The translations under genes and the position numbers were made by a program. Shown here piece after piece: positions 8,683-14,618 of a DNA stretch of 16,436 nucleotides. Location of the stretch: positions 1 to 16,436 of the forward strand of contig JAZUKH010000031.1 in NCBI GenBank assembly GCA_045643185.1. Direction: 5' to 3'. Within the stretch, counting starts at the first letter, position 1; each line of letters begins with the position of its first letter. The notes under the pieces are model-generated. The model made no database searches, was not told the DNA's origin, and saw only the letters and a program-made list of their open reading frames with translations. The stretch is from RGIG464 sp045643185 (GTDB taxonomy: Bacteria; Myxococcota_A; Bradymonadia; UBA4248).

Positions 8683-8828
8683 TAGCGGCGTATTGGCATG
8701 GCGGCGTTTCCATGTAGATCCGCAATATCCATGTAGATCCGTAGCACGCTACGGATCTACATGAATACGATATTATTTACATGGAAACGATTTCGCCGCC
8801 AATAGCCGCGTAGGGGGAGACTTCCCCC
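8683..8828. repeat. Compound palindromic element, copy 2 (inverted relative to copy 1)
   Basis: The outer arms (8683-8703 and 8793-8828) match copy 1 at 21/21 and 36/36 bases, but the core (8704-8792, 89 bases) is different. It is nested: CGTTTCCATGTA (8705-8716) pairs with TACATGGAAACG (8778-8789); inside that, 8731-8745 pairs perfectly with 8748-8762 around a two-base AC loop, half-site ATGTAGATCCGTAGC. The 13-mer CCATGTAGATCCG occurs twice, at 8710-8722 and 8729-8741, with a 19-bp period. The inner hairpins of both copies begin TGTAGA and end TCTACA. The element fills the gap between the greB stop and the murD start, ending 48 bp before the latter, so it will be transcribed if the two genes share an mRNA. 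Confidence 0.88.
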
Positions 8829-8850
8829 ACCCCAAAAAAAACAAAACGAA

Positions 8851-9318
8851 TTAGATATATTGCACTCTGTTAATGATGATGTGTCGCTTTTTTTTGGGCG
8901 TGGTGATGACGACTTCATCGTCGACGTCGTGTCCAATGAGCGCGGCGCCCATCGGGGATTTGTAGCTGATGTGGTGTTCGTCGGTCTGGTCCATGGGGCC
9001 GACGATCTGGCAGGTGAATTCTTCGTCTTCGTCCTCGTCGTAGAGGTCGAGCGTGGCGCCAAAAAAGACTTTATCGCCGCGTGGGATCTTGGGATCAACG
9101 ACCTGCATATCCTCGAAATTTTTGCTGAGGAAGCGCAGTCGGCCATCGATCTCGCGCATACGGCGTTTGCCGTAGATGTATTCGGCGTTTTCGCTGCGGT
9201 CGCCCTGGAGGGCGGCTTCGTAGACGTCCTGAACGATTTTGGGGCGTTCGACGCTTTTGAGTTGTTCGAATTCGTCTTTCAGAATTTTGTAGCCTTGCGG
9301 CGTGATGTATTGAGTCAT
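8851..9318 (-). CDS. greB: Transcription elongation factor GreB-type
   Basis: 155 residues, the normal Gre length. Gre factors insert a coiled coil into the RNA polymerase secondary channel and trigger cleavage of backtracked RNA. The N-terminal coiled coil (about 8-75) carries the acidic tip GDRSENAEY (39-47; Asp40 and Glu43). The following YGKRRMREIDGRLRFL is closer to GreB than GreA, as is KVFFGA in the C-terminal FKBP-like domain, which ends with SPMGAALIGHDVDDEV. An acidic DEDEDEE stretch at about 94-100 is a local peculiarity. The start at 9318 lies 36 bp after the ade stop, without a strong Shine-Dalgarno; co-transcription with ade is possible. Distinguishing GreB from GreA would need a tree, but the signature favours GreB. 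Confidence 0.88.
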   Translation of the reverse strand: MTQYITPQGYKILKDEFEQLKSVERPKIVQDVYEAALQGDRSENAEYIYGKRRMREIDGRLRFLSKNFEDMQVVDPKIPRGDKVFFGATLDLYDEDEDEEFTCQIVGPMDQTDEHHISYKSPMGAALIGHDVDDEVVITTPKKKRHIIINRVQYI

Positions 9319-9354
9319 GATGAATGTAAAAGTGTTGCGAAATATGGGTCGCGG

Positions 9355-11037
9355 TTAATCGAAGAGGTCGATGCGGACGGGGTAGGCGCCCGGTGCGACG
9401 TAGAACATACCTTTGTCGGTGATGCGCAGATTCGGGATGACGGGCAGAGACATGAATGACAGGGCGGCCATGGGGCGAGCGAGCGTGACGCCGAGCGTGT
9501 CTGCGGCGAACTGGTCGAGTTGTTTTTCGGCTTTGACGACGTTTTCTGCGGTTTGGTCGCTCATGAGTCCGGCGACGGGCAGGGGGAGAGTCGCGGTTTG
9601 TTCGCCGAGGACGGCAGCCTGACCGCCGTTCATGTCGCGGATAATGGCGGCGCAGCGCATGATGTCGTCATCGTTCATGCCGACGACGACGATGTTGTGT
9701 GAGTCGTGTCCGACGCTTGAGCCGATGGCGCCGCGCTGAATGCCGAAGCCTTTGACGAAGGTGACGCCGAACGAGCCGGAGTTTTTGTGGCGCTCAAAGA
9801 CGCAGACTTTGGCGAAGTCGCCGCTGGGCACGACGTTGCCGTCTTTGACGACGGGGTCGAAGCGCTCGACGGTCGTGAGGATCTGGCCGGGGACGATGCC
9901 CATGGCGCGCGCCTGACCGGCTTTGGCGGGTACGGCCAGTGCGGCTTTGTCGGGCAAAACGACGTGCATTGCCGGCGCCAGCGTGTGTGGTGCGGACGGT
10001 TTGACGGGTATTTCAGCGCCGTCACGCACGACGAATCGGCCGTCGTGCAGCACGTGGACGGGCATGAATTCGGTGAGGTCGTCGGCGACGACGAGGTTGG
10101 CGTTGGCACCGGGGCGAATCGCGCCCACGCGGTCGTCGACCTTGAAGTGACGGGCGGCGTTGATCGTGGCAATCTGCAGGGCGCGGATCGGCGACATGCC
10201 GGCTTTGACGGCGCGCGCGACCAGGTGGTTGATGTGACCGCGCGCCATCATGTCGGACGGATCGAGGTCGTCTGAGGCAAACATGAAGTGGCTTGCGTTG
10301 AATTCGTTGACGAGCGGCAGCAGGGCGTCGAGGTTGCGTTCGCTCGAGCCTTCGCGGATCATCAGATCCATGCCGCGACGCAGTTTTTCGCGCGCTTCGT
10401 CGAGGCTGGTCGATTCGTGGTCGGACGAAATGCCGGCGGCGATGCACGTGTTGAGCGTTGAACCGCCGACCATTGGGGCATGCCCGTCGATCACGCGGCC
10501 GGCGGCTTTGAAGTCGGCGATCTTCTGCAAAACTTCGTCGTTTTTGAAGATCACACCGGGGACGTTCATCATTTCACCCAGTGCGACAACGTTGTCGTCG
10601 TTCAGCAACGTGCGGAGCTCGGCCGGTCCGAGGTCATTGCCAAAAGTCTCGATGGCGGCATCCTTCAAGGCCGGCACGCACGACGGCGCCGTAAAAAACA
10701 CGTGGATGCGGCCATTGTCGGCGGCGCATTCGCGCTGGTAGCGCAGGCCGTCCAGCCCGGACACGTTGGCGATCTCGTGCGGATCGGTGACCACAGCGCC
10801 GGTGCCAAAACGCGCCATGACGCGCGCCGCTTCGCCGACGGTCAGCTTGGTGCTCTCTAAATGAATGTGGGCGTCGATCAGGGCCGGGTAGACGTAGCGA
10901 CCGCCCAGGTCAATGACTTCGTCATCGCTCAAGCCTGTACCGACTTCTGCGATCTTGTCGCCCTTGATCAAAATCTCGACGTTCGATTCAATTTCGCCAC
11001 TTAAGACGTTGACGAGTTTCAGATTTTTTAGAAGCAT
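9355..11037 (-). CDS. ade: Adenine deaminase
   Basis: 560 residues, typical for the Ade/AdeC amidohydrolases, which deaminate adenine to hypoxanthine for purine salvage in the cytoplasm. Metal-binding and catalytic motifs are all present: DAHIHLES (55-62), DPHEIANVSG (85-94), GEMM (154-157), DGHAP (184-188), SDHEST (205-210) and FASDD (253-257). A C-terminal Ade domain follows, with HDSHNIVVVG. It belongs with adenine deaminase rather than with adenosine deaminase or imidazolonepropionase because of the DPHE and SDHE motifs. AGGTG five bases upstream supports the start at 11037. It has its own promoter and a structured leader (separate entries). Its role here appears metabolic; no purine-transport gene adjoins it. 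Confidence 0.95.
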   Translation of the reverse strand: MLLKNLKLVNVLSGEIESNVEILIKGDKIAEVGTGLSDDEVIDLGGRYVYPALIDAHIHLESTKLTVGEAARVMARFGTGAVVTDPHEIANVSGLDGLRYQRECAADNGRIHVFFTAPSCVPALKDAAIETFGNDLGPAELRTLLNDDNVVALGEMMNVPGVIFKNDEVLQKIADFKAAGRVIDGHAPMVGGSTLNTCIAAGISSDHESTSLDEAREKLRRGMDLMIREGSSERNLDALLPLVNEFNASHFMFASDDLDPSDMMARGHINHLVARAVKAGMSPIRALQIATINAARHFKVDDRVGAIRPGANANLVVADDLTEFMPVHVLHDGRFVVRDGAEIPVKPSAPHTLAPAMHVVLPDKAALAVPAKAGQARAMGIVPGQILTTVERFDPVVKDGNVVPSGDFAKVCVFERHKNSGSFGVTFVKGFGIQRGAIGSSVGHDSHNIVVVGMNDDDIMRCAAIIRDMNGGQAAVLGEQTATLPLPVAGLMSDQTAENVVKAEKQLDQFAADTLGVTLARPMAALSFMSLPVIPNLRITDKGMFYVAPGAYPVRIDLFD

Positions 11038-11059
11038 AGAACACCTGTATCATGCGTGG

Positions 11060-11109
11060 CGCGTAACGAAAAGCTATCAGCCAGGTTTGGCCTTCAGTAA
11101 AATTACGCG
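11060..11109 (-). promoter_or_regulatory. Predicted structured leader of ade mRNA
   Basis: In the ade 5' untranslated region, CGCGTAA (11060-11066) is complementary to TTACGCG (11103-11109). Inside this 7-bp stem lies a second hairpin, GCCA (11080-11083) with TGGC (11088-11091) around a 4-base loop. The structure ends 22 bases before the start codon, outside the AGGTG ribosome site. It does not match the purine riboswitch consensus as I remember it. It may be a cis-regulatory element or a chance fold. Confidence 0.3.
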
Positions 11110-11127
11110 TGAAAATAAAACCGCCGC

Positions 11128-11155
11128 ATTATAGCGACGTTCTTTCAATCGTGAA
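11128..11155 (-). promoter_or_regulatory. Sigma-70-like promoter of ade
   Basis: On the minus strand an exact TATAAT (11133-11128) is preceded, at 16 bp, by TTCACG (11155-11150), a partial -35. Transcription would begin near 11121, leaving a leader of about 84 bases before ade. The -10 is perfect, the -35 mediocre; a TTGAAA nearby is too close (9 bp) to serve. Confidence 0.5.
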
Positions 11156-11178
11156 TAGATATTTCCGCATGATGCTCG

Positions 11179-11227
11179 TCGGGATGCAGCGCGGCTTGTT
11201 GTAAGGAGGATGCGCGCTGCGTTCCGA
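11179..11227 (-). other. Stem-loop downstream of yitT
   Basis: GCAGCGCG (11186-11193) pairs with CGCGCTGC (11213-11220), and TCGG (11179-11182) with CCGA (11224-11227), flanking a 19-base loop. It begins 14 bases after the yitT stop on the minus strand. No T-run follows, so it is not a classical intrinsic terminator; it may protect the 3' end or assist factor-dependent termination. In the sense of yitT transcription the loop reads CATCCTCCTTAC, which contains the CCTCCTT of the anti-Shine-Dalgarno. Confidence 0.4.
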
Positions 11228-11240
11228 CCGGGCGGTAATT

Positions 11241-12539
11241 TTAGCGTCTTGGAACAGCCGGCAAGCCGTCGGTGCTGAGTGAGTGTTGGATGTGCTGTGC
11301 AGCATCTCGTGGAACGATGGGCATTTCCGGGATCTCGGTGAGTTCCGAGATGGGCGTTTGCCAATTGGGATTGTAAGCGGGCGTTTTGTTTTCGTTTTCG
11401 AGCGCGCGGGCGATGATCTCGTCGGTCAAGATCTCGGAATCGGCGGTGACTTCGTTGACGAATGCCGTGCCTTTTGGAATGTTGGGGTTGGGGATGTTCG
11501 CAGCTTTTTGTTTTTCGATTCGACCCTGTGCGATGAGCATTTCGGACGTCACGGTTTGCGGCTTGATGGGTTCGCCGGTCGTGGCGTCAATGGGGACGGG
11601 CTGACCAGTCTTGGCGTCGAACGCAATGGGATTGCCGTTCTCGTCGGTGAGCTGCGCCTTGGAGAAGCCGGATTTGATCGCGTCAAAACCGATGCCGAAG
11701 ACGCTCATGACGTTGGAAACGGCAATGAAGGCGTTGGCATCGATGGCTTTGACCGTCTGGAAGATCGCCTGGGACTCGCGTTTGCGCGCCACGAGGTAGA
11801 TCGTCTTTCGGTGTTGTTTGGTGTACCAGCCGATGGACTCAAAAAGCGTGGCACCTCGGTGATGCTTGTGGATGATCTGGTTGCAGATCTCGTTGTATTT
11901 GTTGGTGAAGATGAACATCTGCACGGATTGGCGCATACCGTTGTGAACGAGGTCGAGCGTGTAGGACGAGACGCCCATGAACACGAAACCGTAGGCGATG
12001 CGCTGCAGATTGCCTTCGGGTAGGAAGTAGGACATCGAGATGACGCAGGCGTCGAACATGACGTAGACTCGGCCCCAACTGATGTTTTTGTACTTCGAGA
12101 TGATCATGACGATGATGTCGGAACCGCCCGTCGAGGCGCCCTGCATTAAATAGGAGGCAATGCCTGAACCGGCGATGATACCGGCCATGACGCTGCTCAA
12201 CAGCGTGTCTTCGATGAGTTTATGGTCGGGGATCGGGATGAGGGCGAGTAGGATCGTCAAGCCGACGATGCCATACACGGTTTTGATGCTGAAATCTTTT
12301 CCGAGCACCCAAAAAGCGATGGCGCACAGAATGACGTTGAGTCCACCATACGTCACGGACATGGGGATGTTGGTGAGGTAGTAGACCATGGAGGAGATAC
12401 CGCCAAAGCCGCCGCCGACGATGCCGTGTGGCAGAATGAACATATTCCAGGCGATCGCGTATAGGGCGAGTCCAAGCAGAATGAAGAATTGTTCGCGGAT
12501 GAACGAGAAGAATTTTGGGTGCTTTTCAATGATGGACAT
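11241..12539 (-). CDS. YitT/DUF161-DUF2179 family membrane protein with C-terminal extension
   Basis: 432 residues from Met at 12539 (MSIIEKHP). About five or six membrane helices fill residues 15-195, with the family's Gly-rich HGIVGGGFGGISS (38-50) and QGASTGGSDIIV (133-144). A soluble DUF2179 domain follows at about 228-288 (RGATLFESIGWYT to FGIGFDAIK). The family is widespread and its transport or sensing role is unproven. Residues 291-432 are an added Pro-rich, low-complexity tail with a short repeated pattern (AKTGQPVPI, ATTGEPIKP); ordinary YitT proteins are about 280-300 residues, so the tail is unusual. An upstream reading to 12623 adds 28 residues with no family counterpart, so it is rejected. 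The membrane core looks similar to Bacteroidota YitT proteins as I recall them, although the gene lies in the GC-rich part. Confidence 0.82.
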   Translation of the reverse strand: MSIIEKHPKFFSFIREQFFILLGLALYAIAWNMFILPHGIVGGGFGGISSMVYYLTNIPMSVTYGGLNVILCAIAFWVLGKDFSIKTVYGIVGLTILLALIPIPDHKLIEDTLLSSVMAGIIAGSGIASYLMQGASTGGSDIIVMIISKYKNISWGRVYVMFDACVISMSYFLPEGNLQRIAYGFVFMGVSSYTLDLVHNGMRQSVQMFIFTNKYNEICNQIIHKHHRGATLFESIGWYTKQHRKTIYLVARKRESQAIFQTVKAIDANAFIAVSNVMSVFGIGFDAIKSGFSKAQLTDENGNPIAFDAKTGQPVPIDATTGEPIKPQTVTSEMLIAQGRIEKQKAANIPNPNIPKGTAFVNEVTADSEILTDEIIARALENENKTPAYNPNWQTPISELTEIPEMPIVPRDAAQHIQHSLSTDGLPAVPRR

Positions 12540-12635
12540 AGCTTCGGTCTGTCTGATCCAGTGAGCGCAAAAAAGAAAAACTCGGTTGCCCAGGATGCCT
12601 TGGAACTTGTGCAAGCCAGGCAAATTGAGCCAGCC

Positions 12636-12664
12636 ATTTTACGCCAAATGCGAGTGAAAATAAA
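12636..12664 (-). promoter_or_regulatory. Candidate sigma-70-like promoter of yitT
   Basis: On the minus strand TTTATT (12664-12659) and TAAAAT (12641-12636) are 17 bp apart. The predicted leader to the yitT start at 12539 is about 90 bases. This is a match to a weak consensus only. Confidence 0.35.
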
Positions 12665-12717
12665 GCGCATGTCTTGATTTGGCGGCGTTGGGCATAAAAA
12701 TTTTGTGATAAACGGGC

Positions 12718-12752
12718 AAAAAAAAAGACGTTCGAATGAACGTCTTTTTTTT
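12718..12752. terminator. Bidirectional intrinsic terminator
   Basis: GACGTTC (12727-12733) and GAACGTC (12738-12744) form a stem around GAAT, flanked by nine A on the left and eight T on the right, so it works in both directions. For the leftward tRNA-Leu it begins 3 bases past the tRNA 3' end. It also separates that tRNA from yitT. Confidence 0.9.
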
Positions 12753-12754
12753 CA

Positions 12755-12839
12755 TGCGAGGAGGGGGGGTCGAACCCCCACCCTGTAAACCAGGACCAGC
12801 CCCTCAAACTGACGCGTCTACCAATTCCGCCATTAGGGC
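12755..12839 (-). tRNA. tRNA-Leu (GAG), hybrid with unpaired acceptor stem
   Basis: 85 bases, class II. The D arm (GCG stem, GGTAGA loop), the anticodon arm TCAGT-TTGAGGG-GCTGG with anticodon GAG, a leucine-type variable arm (CCTG/CAGG) and the T arm GGGGG-TTCGACC-CCCCC are all good. The acceptor stem is not: the 5' strand is GCCCTAA (12839-12833), the 3' strand TCCTCGC (12762-12756), giving only three pairs of seven. A 5' strand of GCGAGGA or a 3' strand of TTAGGGC would be expected. CCA is not encoded. The gene appears to join two different tRNA-Leu genes, and this is where base composition and promoter type change. As written it would probably not be processed or charged well. Confidence 0.85.
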
Positions 12840-12849
12840 TTTCGCGCTA

Positions 12850-12857
12850 CAAAGATA
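12850..12857 (-). promoter_or_regulatory. Bacteroidota -7 element for the tRNA-Leu
   Basis: TATCTTTG on the minus strand fits the TAnnTTTG -7 consensus of the Bacteroidota primary sigma factor and lies 10 bases before the tRNA 5' end. I found no TTTG at the usual 19-20 bp further upstream. Confidence 0.6.
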
Positions 12858-12864
12858 GTCGCTT

Positions 12865-12885
12865 TTGACTTATTTCATAAGTCAA
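12865..12885. repeat. 8-bp inverted repeat between the tRNA promoter and the RidA-like gene
   Basis: TTGACTTA (12865-12872) and TAAGTCAA (12878-12885) flank TTTCA. No T-run follows on either strand, so it is not a standard terminator; it begins 14 bases after the stop of the RidA-like gene and overlaps the upstream part of the tRNA promoter. It could end the gene or bind a protein. Confidence 0.4.
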
Positions 12886-12898
12886 TTGTAATTTATAA

Positions 12899-14038
12899 TT
12901 AAAAATTTTTGAATTTTGATTTATAATCGACGGATGCTATGCATTCCATTTCTATAAGCCACCCTGGACGACAAACAGGAGCATGGGTAATGACAAATGG
13001 TGTTGATGGAAATTTCTGCTCAAATATTTTGCTAACTATTTCATAATCCGCAATATCTCGAAGGTAAACAATTATTATTTGCGCGTCGTTATATAGATTT
13101 GCGCCTCCTTCTTCGATGAGCTTTTTTACGTTTAGCAACATTCTCTCTGTTTGCTTGGCTATATCATTGATATATAAAATATTACCTTTGTTATCGATAC
13201 TTGCTGTACCTGAAATTATAATATGTTTTCGGTCGCCGTATGTTATCGAAACACCGCGTTCGAATGTTACGCCATATTCGTATGTCGGATTTAGATAGTC
13301 TTTGGCATATAGGAACTTAATTTGTTCATTGTCAAAGCCATCAAGAGCGTATGCGTCAAATATGGTAAACACATTACCGCGGTTGCTTCTTCCGCCGATT
13401 CCTGTACTTGCTATGTAATGCGTCTTGGACGTAAGATTATGATTCTCAAATATTTCTTTTCGCGCCTTTACTATGTTGCTATAATTGTTATCTATGTCGT
13501 TGACAAAAAACCAAGTGCGTATGCAATTGGTTTCTAACGTCATCTCTTTGCTAGCTAAAATATCAATGTATTTGCGAAGTATATGGTTTGTTTGAAAATA
13601 TGAATCGTTTTCGGCAATTTGTAGATTCCCTGTCCATAAATGCCTGTATCCATTGTTTTCCAAACAACACGATTGACCAAAATTTTCAACTTCGATGTTG
13701 CTTGTTGTATAGCACCAAACGGCTATCTTCGTGCCATCGAGAGGTGGCTGTTGCACGATTGAAATAGCACCTTCCGCATTGGATAAATATGTATCTAATG
13801 CGTGCGCTTGATTGGCAGCGTCGCTTAAGAAAAATCTGCGAAAGACGAAAGTCGCTTCCTCTAATTTGTTAGAAATAGTTTTCAGGGCATTGAAAATGGC
13901 ATTAAGTTGTTGCTCGAAAGTCAACTTTCTGTCGCTGATTTTCAATAATATTTGAAATTCTGAGAATTTCAAATTATCATTGAATGATGAAATTTCAGCA
14001 ATAACTATGTCATTTTCAAGATATTCTATACGATACAT
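12899..14038 (-). CDS. RidA/chorismatase (FkbO/Hyg5)-like protein
   Basis: 379 residues. The C-terminal part (about 260-370) has a RidA/YjgF-type pattern: HIIISGTASID (272-282), a KQTERMLLNVKKLIEEGGA helix (295-313), IIIVYLRD, and APVCRPGWLIEME (353-365), with Arg357 at the usual RidA arginine position and Glu364 following. An earlier segment, FVFRRFFLSDAANQ (64-77) and VQQPPLDGTKIAVW (95-108), looks like a second, diverged half, and TGIGGRSNRG (212-221) links them. Two RidA-like halves are characteristic of chorismatases, which cleave chorismate to hydroxybenzoates or dihydrobenzoate plus pyruvate. Function here is unproven. Single gene with its own Bacteroidota-type promoter; AT-rich codon use matches the right part. 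The start at 14038 follows GGAG four bases upstream. Confidence 0.6.
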   Translation of the reverse strand: MYRIEYLENDIVIAEISSFNDNLKFSEFQILLKISDRKLTFEQQLNAIFNALKTISNKLEEATFVFRRFFLSDAANQAHALDTYLSNAEGAISIVQQPPLDGTKIAVWCYTTSNIEVENFGQSCCLENNGYRHLWTGNLQIAENDSYFQTNHILRKYIDILASKEMTLETNCIRTWFFVNDIDNNYSNIVKARKEIFENHNLTSKTHYIASTGIGGRSNRGNVFTIFDAYALDGFDNEQIKFLYAKDYLNPTYEYGVTFERGVSITYGDRKHIIISGTASIDNKGNILYINDIAKQTERMLLNVKKLIEEGGANLYNDAQIIIVYLRDIADYEIVSKIFEQKFPSTPFVITHAPVCRPGWLIEMECIASVDYKSKFKNF

Positions 14039-14069
14039 TCGACTCCGTTTTTAGATTGATGTTCGTCTG

Positions 14070-14099
14070 CAAAATTATTAATTTCAATTTTGAAACAAA
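14070..14099 (-). promoter_or_regulatory. Bacteroidota-type promoter of the RidA-like gene
   Basis: On the minus strand TTTG (14099-14096) and TAATTTTG (14077-14070) are 18 bp apart, matching the -33/-7 layout of this phylum. The -7 box lies 31 bases before the start codon. Confidence 0.55.
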
Positions 14100-14169
14100 T
14101 GTTATTTTTAAAAATATAACCTTTAAGGTTTGAAAGTTGAAAAAGTTGAAGGTTGAAATCGCCCGAAAA

Positions 14170-14361
14170 CTAGTATCTCGTATCTCATAACTCGTAACCA
14201 TCACTGCGCCTTGAAAAGGCAACGCCCACATAGCCCAATGGCAAGCAAAGCGACGCCTTGGGTAATAGAGCGCCACACCTAAAGCGCCTTGAAAAGGCAA
14301 AACCTTTTATTAATTGATAATTGTCGCGAGAACTCCTATCTATTATCTCGTAACTATCACG
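14170..14361. repeat. REP-like repeat cluster in a 460-bp intergenic region
   Basis: The 17-mer GCGCCTTGAAAAGGCAA occurs at 14206-14222 and 14284-14300; each copy folds as GCCTT-GAA-AAGGC. Between them, CCCAATGGC and GCCTTGGG can form an imperfect hairpin. On either side are related stretches ending CTCGTAACCATCAC (to about 14204) and CTCGTAACTATCAC (to about 14360). I associate this kind of repeat, with both the GCCTTGAAAAGGC hairpins and the CTCGTAAC strings, with Bacteroidales intergenic regions, from memory. The remaining sequence (14039-14438) is AT-rich and carries no gene that I can support. Confidence 0.7.
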
Positions 14362-14438
14362 ATATCTCTATTGCATGCTACGCATATTGTTATAGCTCAA
14401 TTATTTAGTATATTTTAAGATATTTTTTTTAGGAAGTA

Positions 14439-14469
14439 TTGCACGAGAATAAAAAAGCGTATATCTTTG
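14439..14469 (+). promoter_or_regulatory. Bacteroidota-type promoter of the tRNA-Glu/rpsT unit
   Basis: TTG (14439-14441) and TATCTTTG (14462-14469) are 20 bp apart, matching the -33/-7 consensus. The transcript would start a few bases downstream, about 30 bases before the first tRNA. It is the only clear promoter before the terminator at 14966. Confidence 0.75.
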
Positions 14470-14503
14470 CAACCGCAAAAGAAAAGACTTCTGTTGCAGA
14501 CGG

Positions 14504-14575
14504 GGTCCCTTCGTCTATCGGTTAGGACGAGAGATTTTCATTCTCTAAAGAGCGGTTCGATTCCGCTAGGGACTA
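14504..14575 (+). tRNA. tRNA-Glu (TTC), copy 1
   Basis: 72 bases: acceptor GGTCCCT with AGGGACT (G1-U72 wobble), D arm GTC/GAC, anticodon arm AGAGA-TTTTCAT-TCTCT with anticodon TTC, T arm AGCGG-TTCGATT-CCGCT, discriminator A. CCA is not encoded. It is first in a unit with rpsT and an identical second copy. Confidence 0.97.
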
Positions 14576-14618
14576 CAATTAATAAAAGAATTAATAAAAA
14601 ATTTAAAACCGTATTAAA

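Noticed and set aside
7679..8764. Long plus-strand open frame of 361 codons opposite murD
   Set aside because: It is fully antisense to murD, which has all MurD motifs; the translation is His/Arg/Val-rich with no recognisable domain, as expected from GC-rich codon bias on the opposite strand. The same applies to plus-strand frames at 1591-2256, 4172-4798 and 8860-9459.
11201..11212. Strong plus-strand Shine-Dalgarno (AAGGAGG) before an ATG
   Set aside because: The ATG follows immediately, without the needed spacing, and no plausible protein follows; treated as the loop of a hairpin.
12755..12839. Integrative element attachment site at the tRNA
   Set aside because: No integrase, no repeated tRNA 3' end elsewhere in the window, and true integration normally restores the tRNA, whereas here the acceptor stem is broken.
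14016..14300. Small minus-strand frame through the repeat region
   Set aside because: It is translated repeat sequence (WALPFQGAV-like strings) of the sort commonly mis-annotated as small proteins.
14206..14300. CRISPR-like array
   Set aside because: Only two repeat copies, each a self-complementary REP-like hairpin, and the intervening sequence is itself structured; no cas genes.
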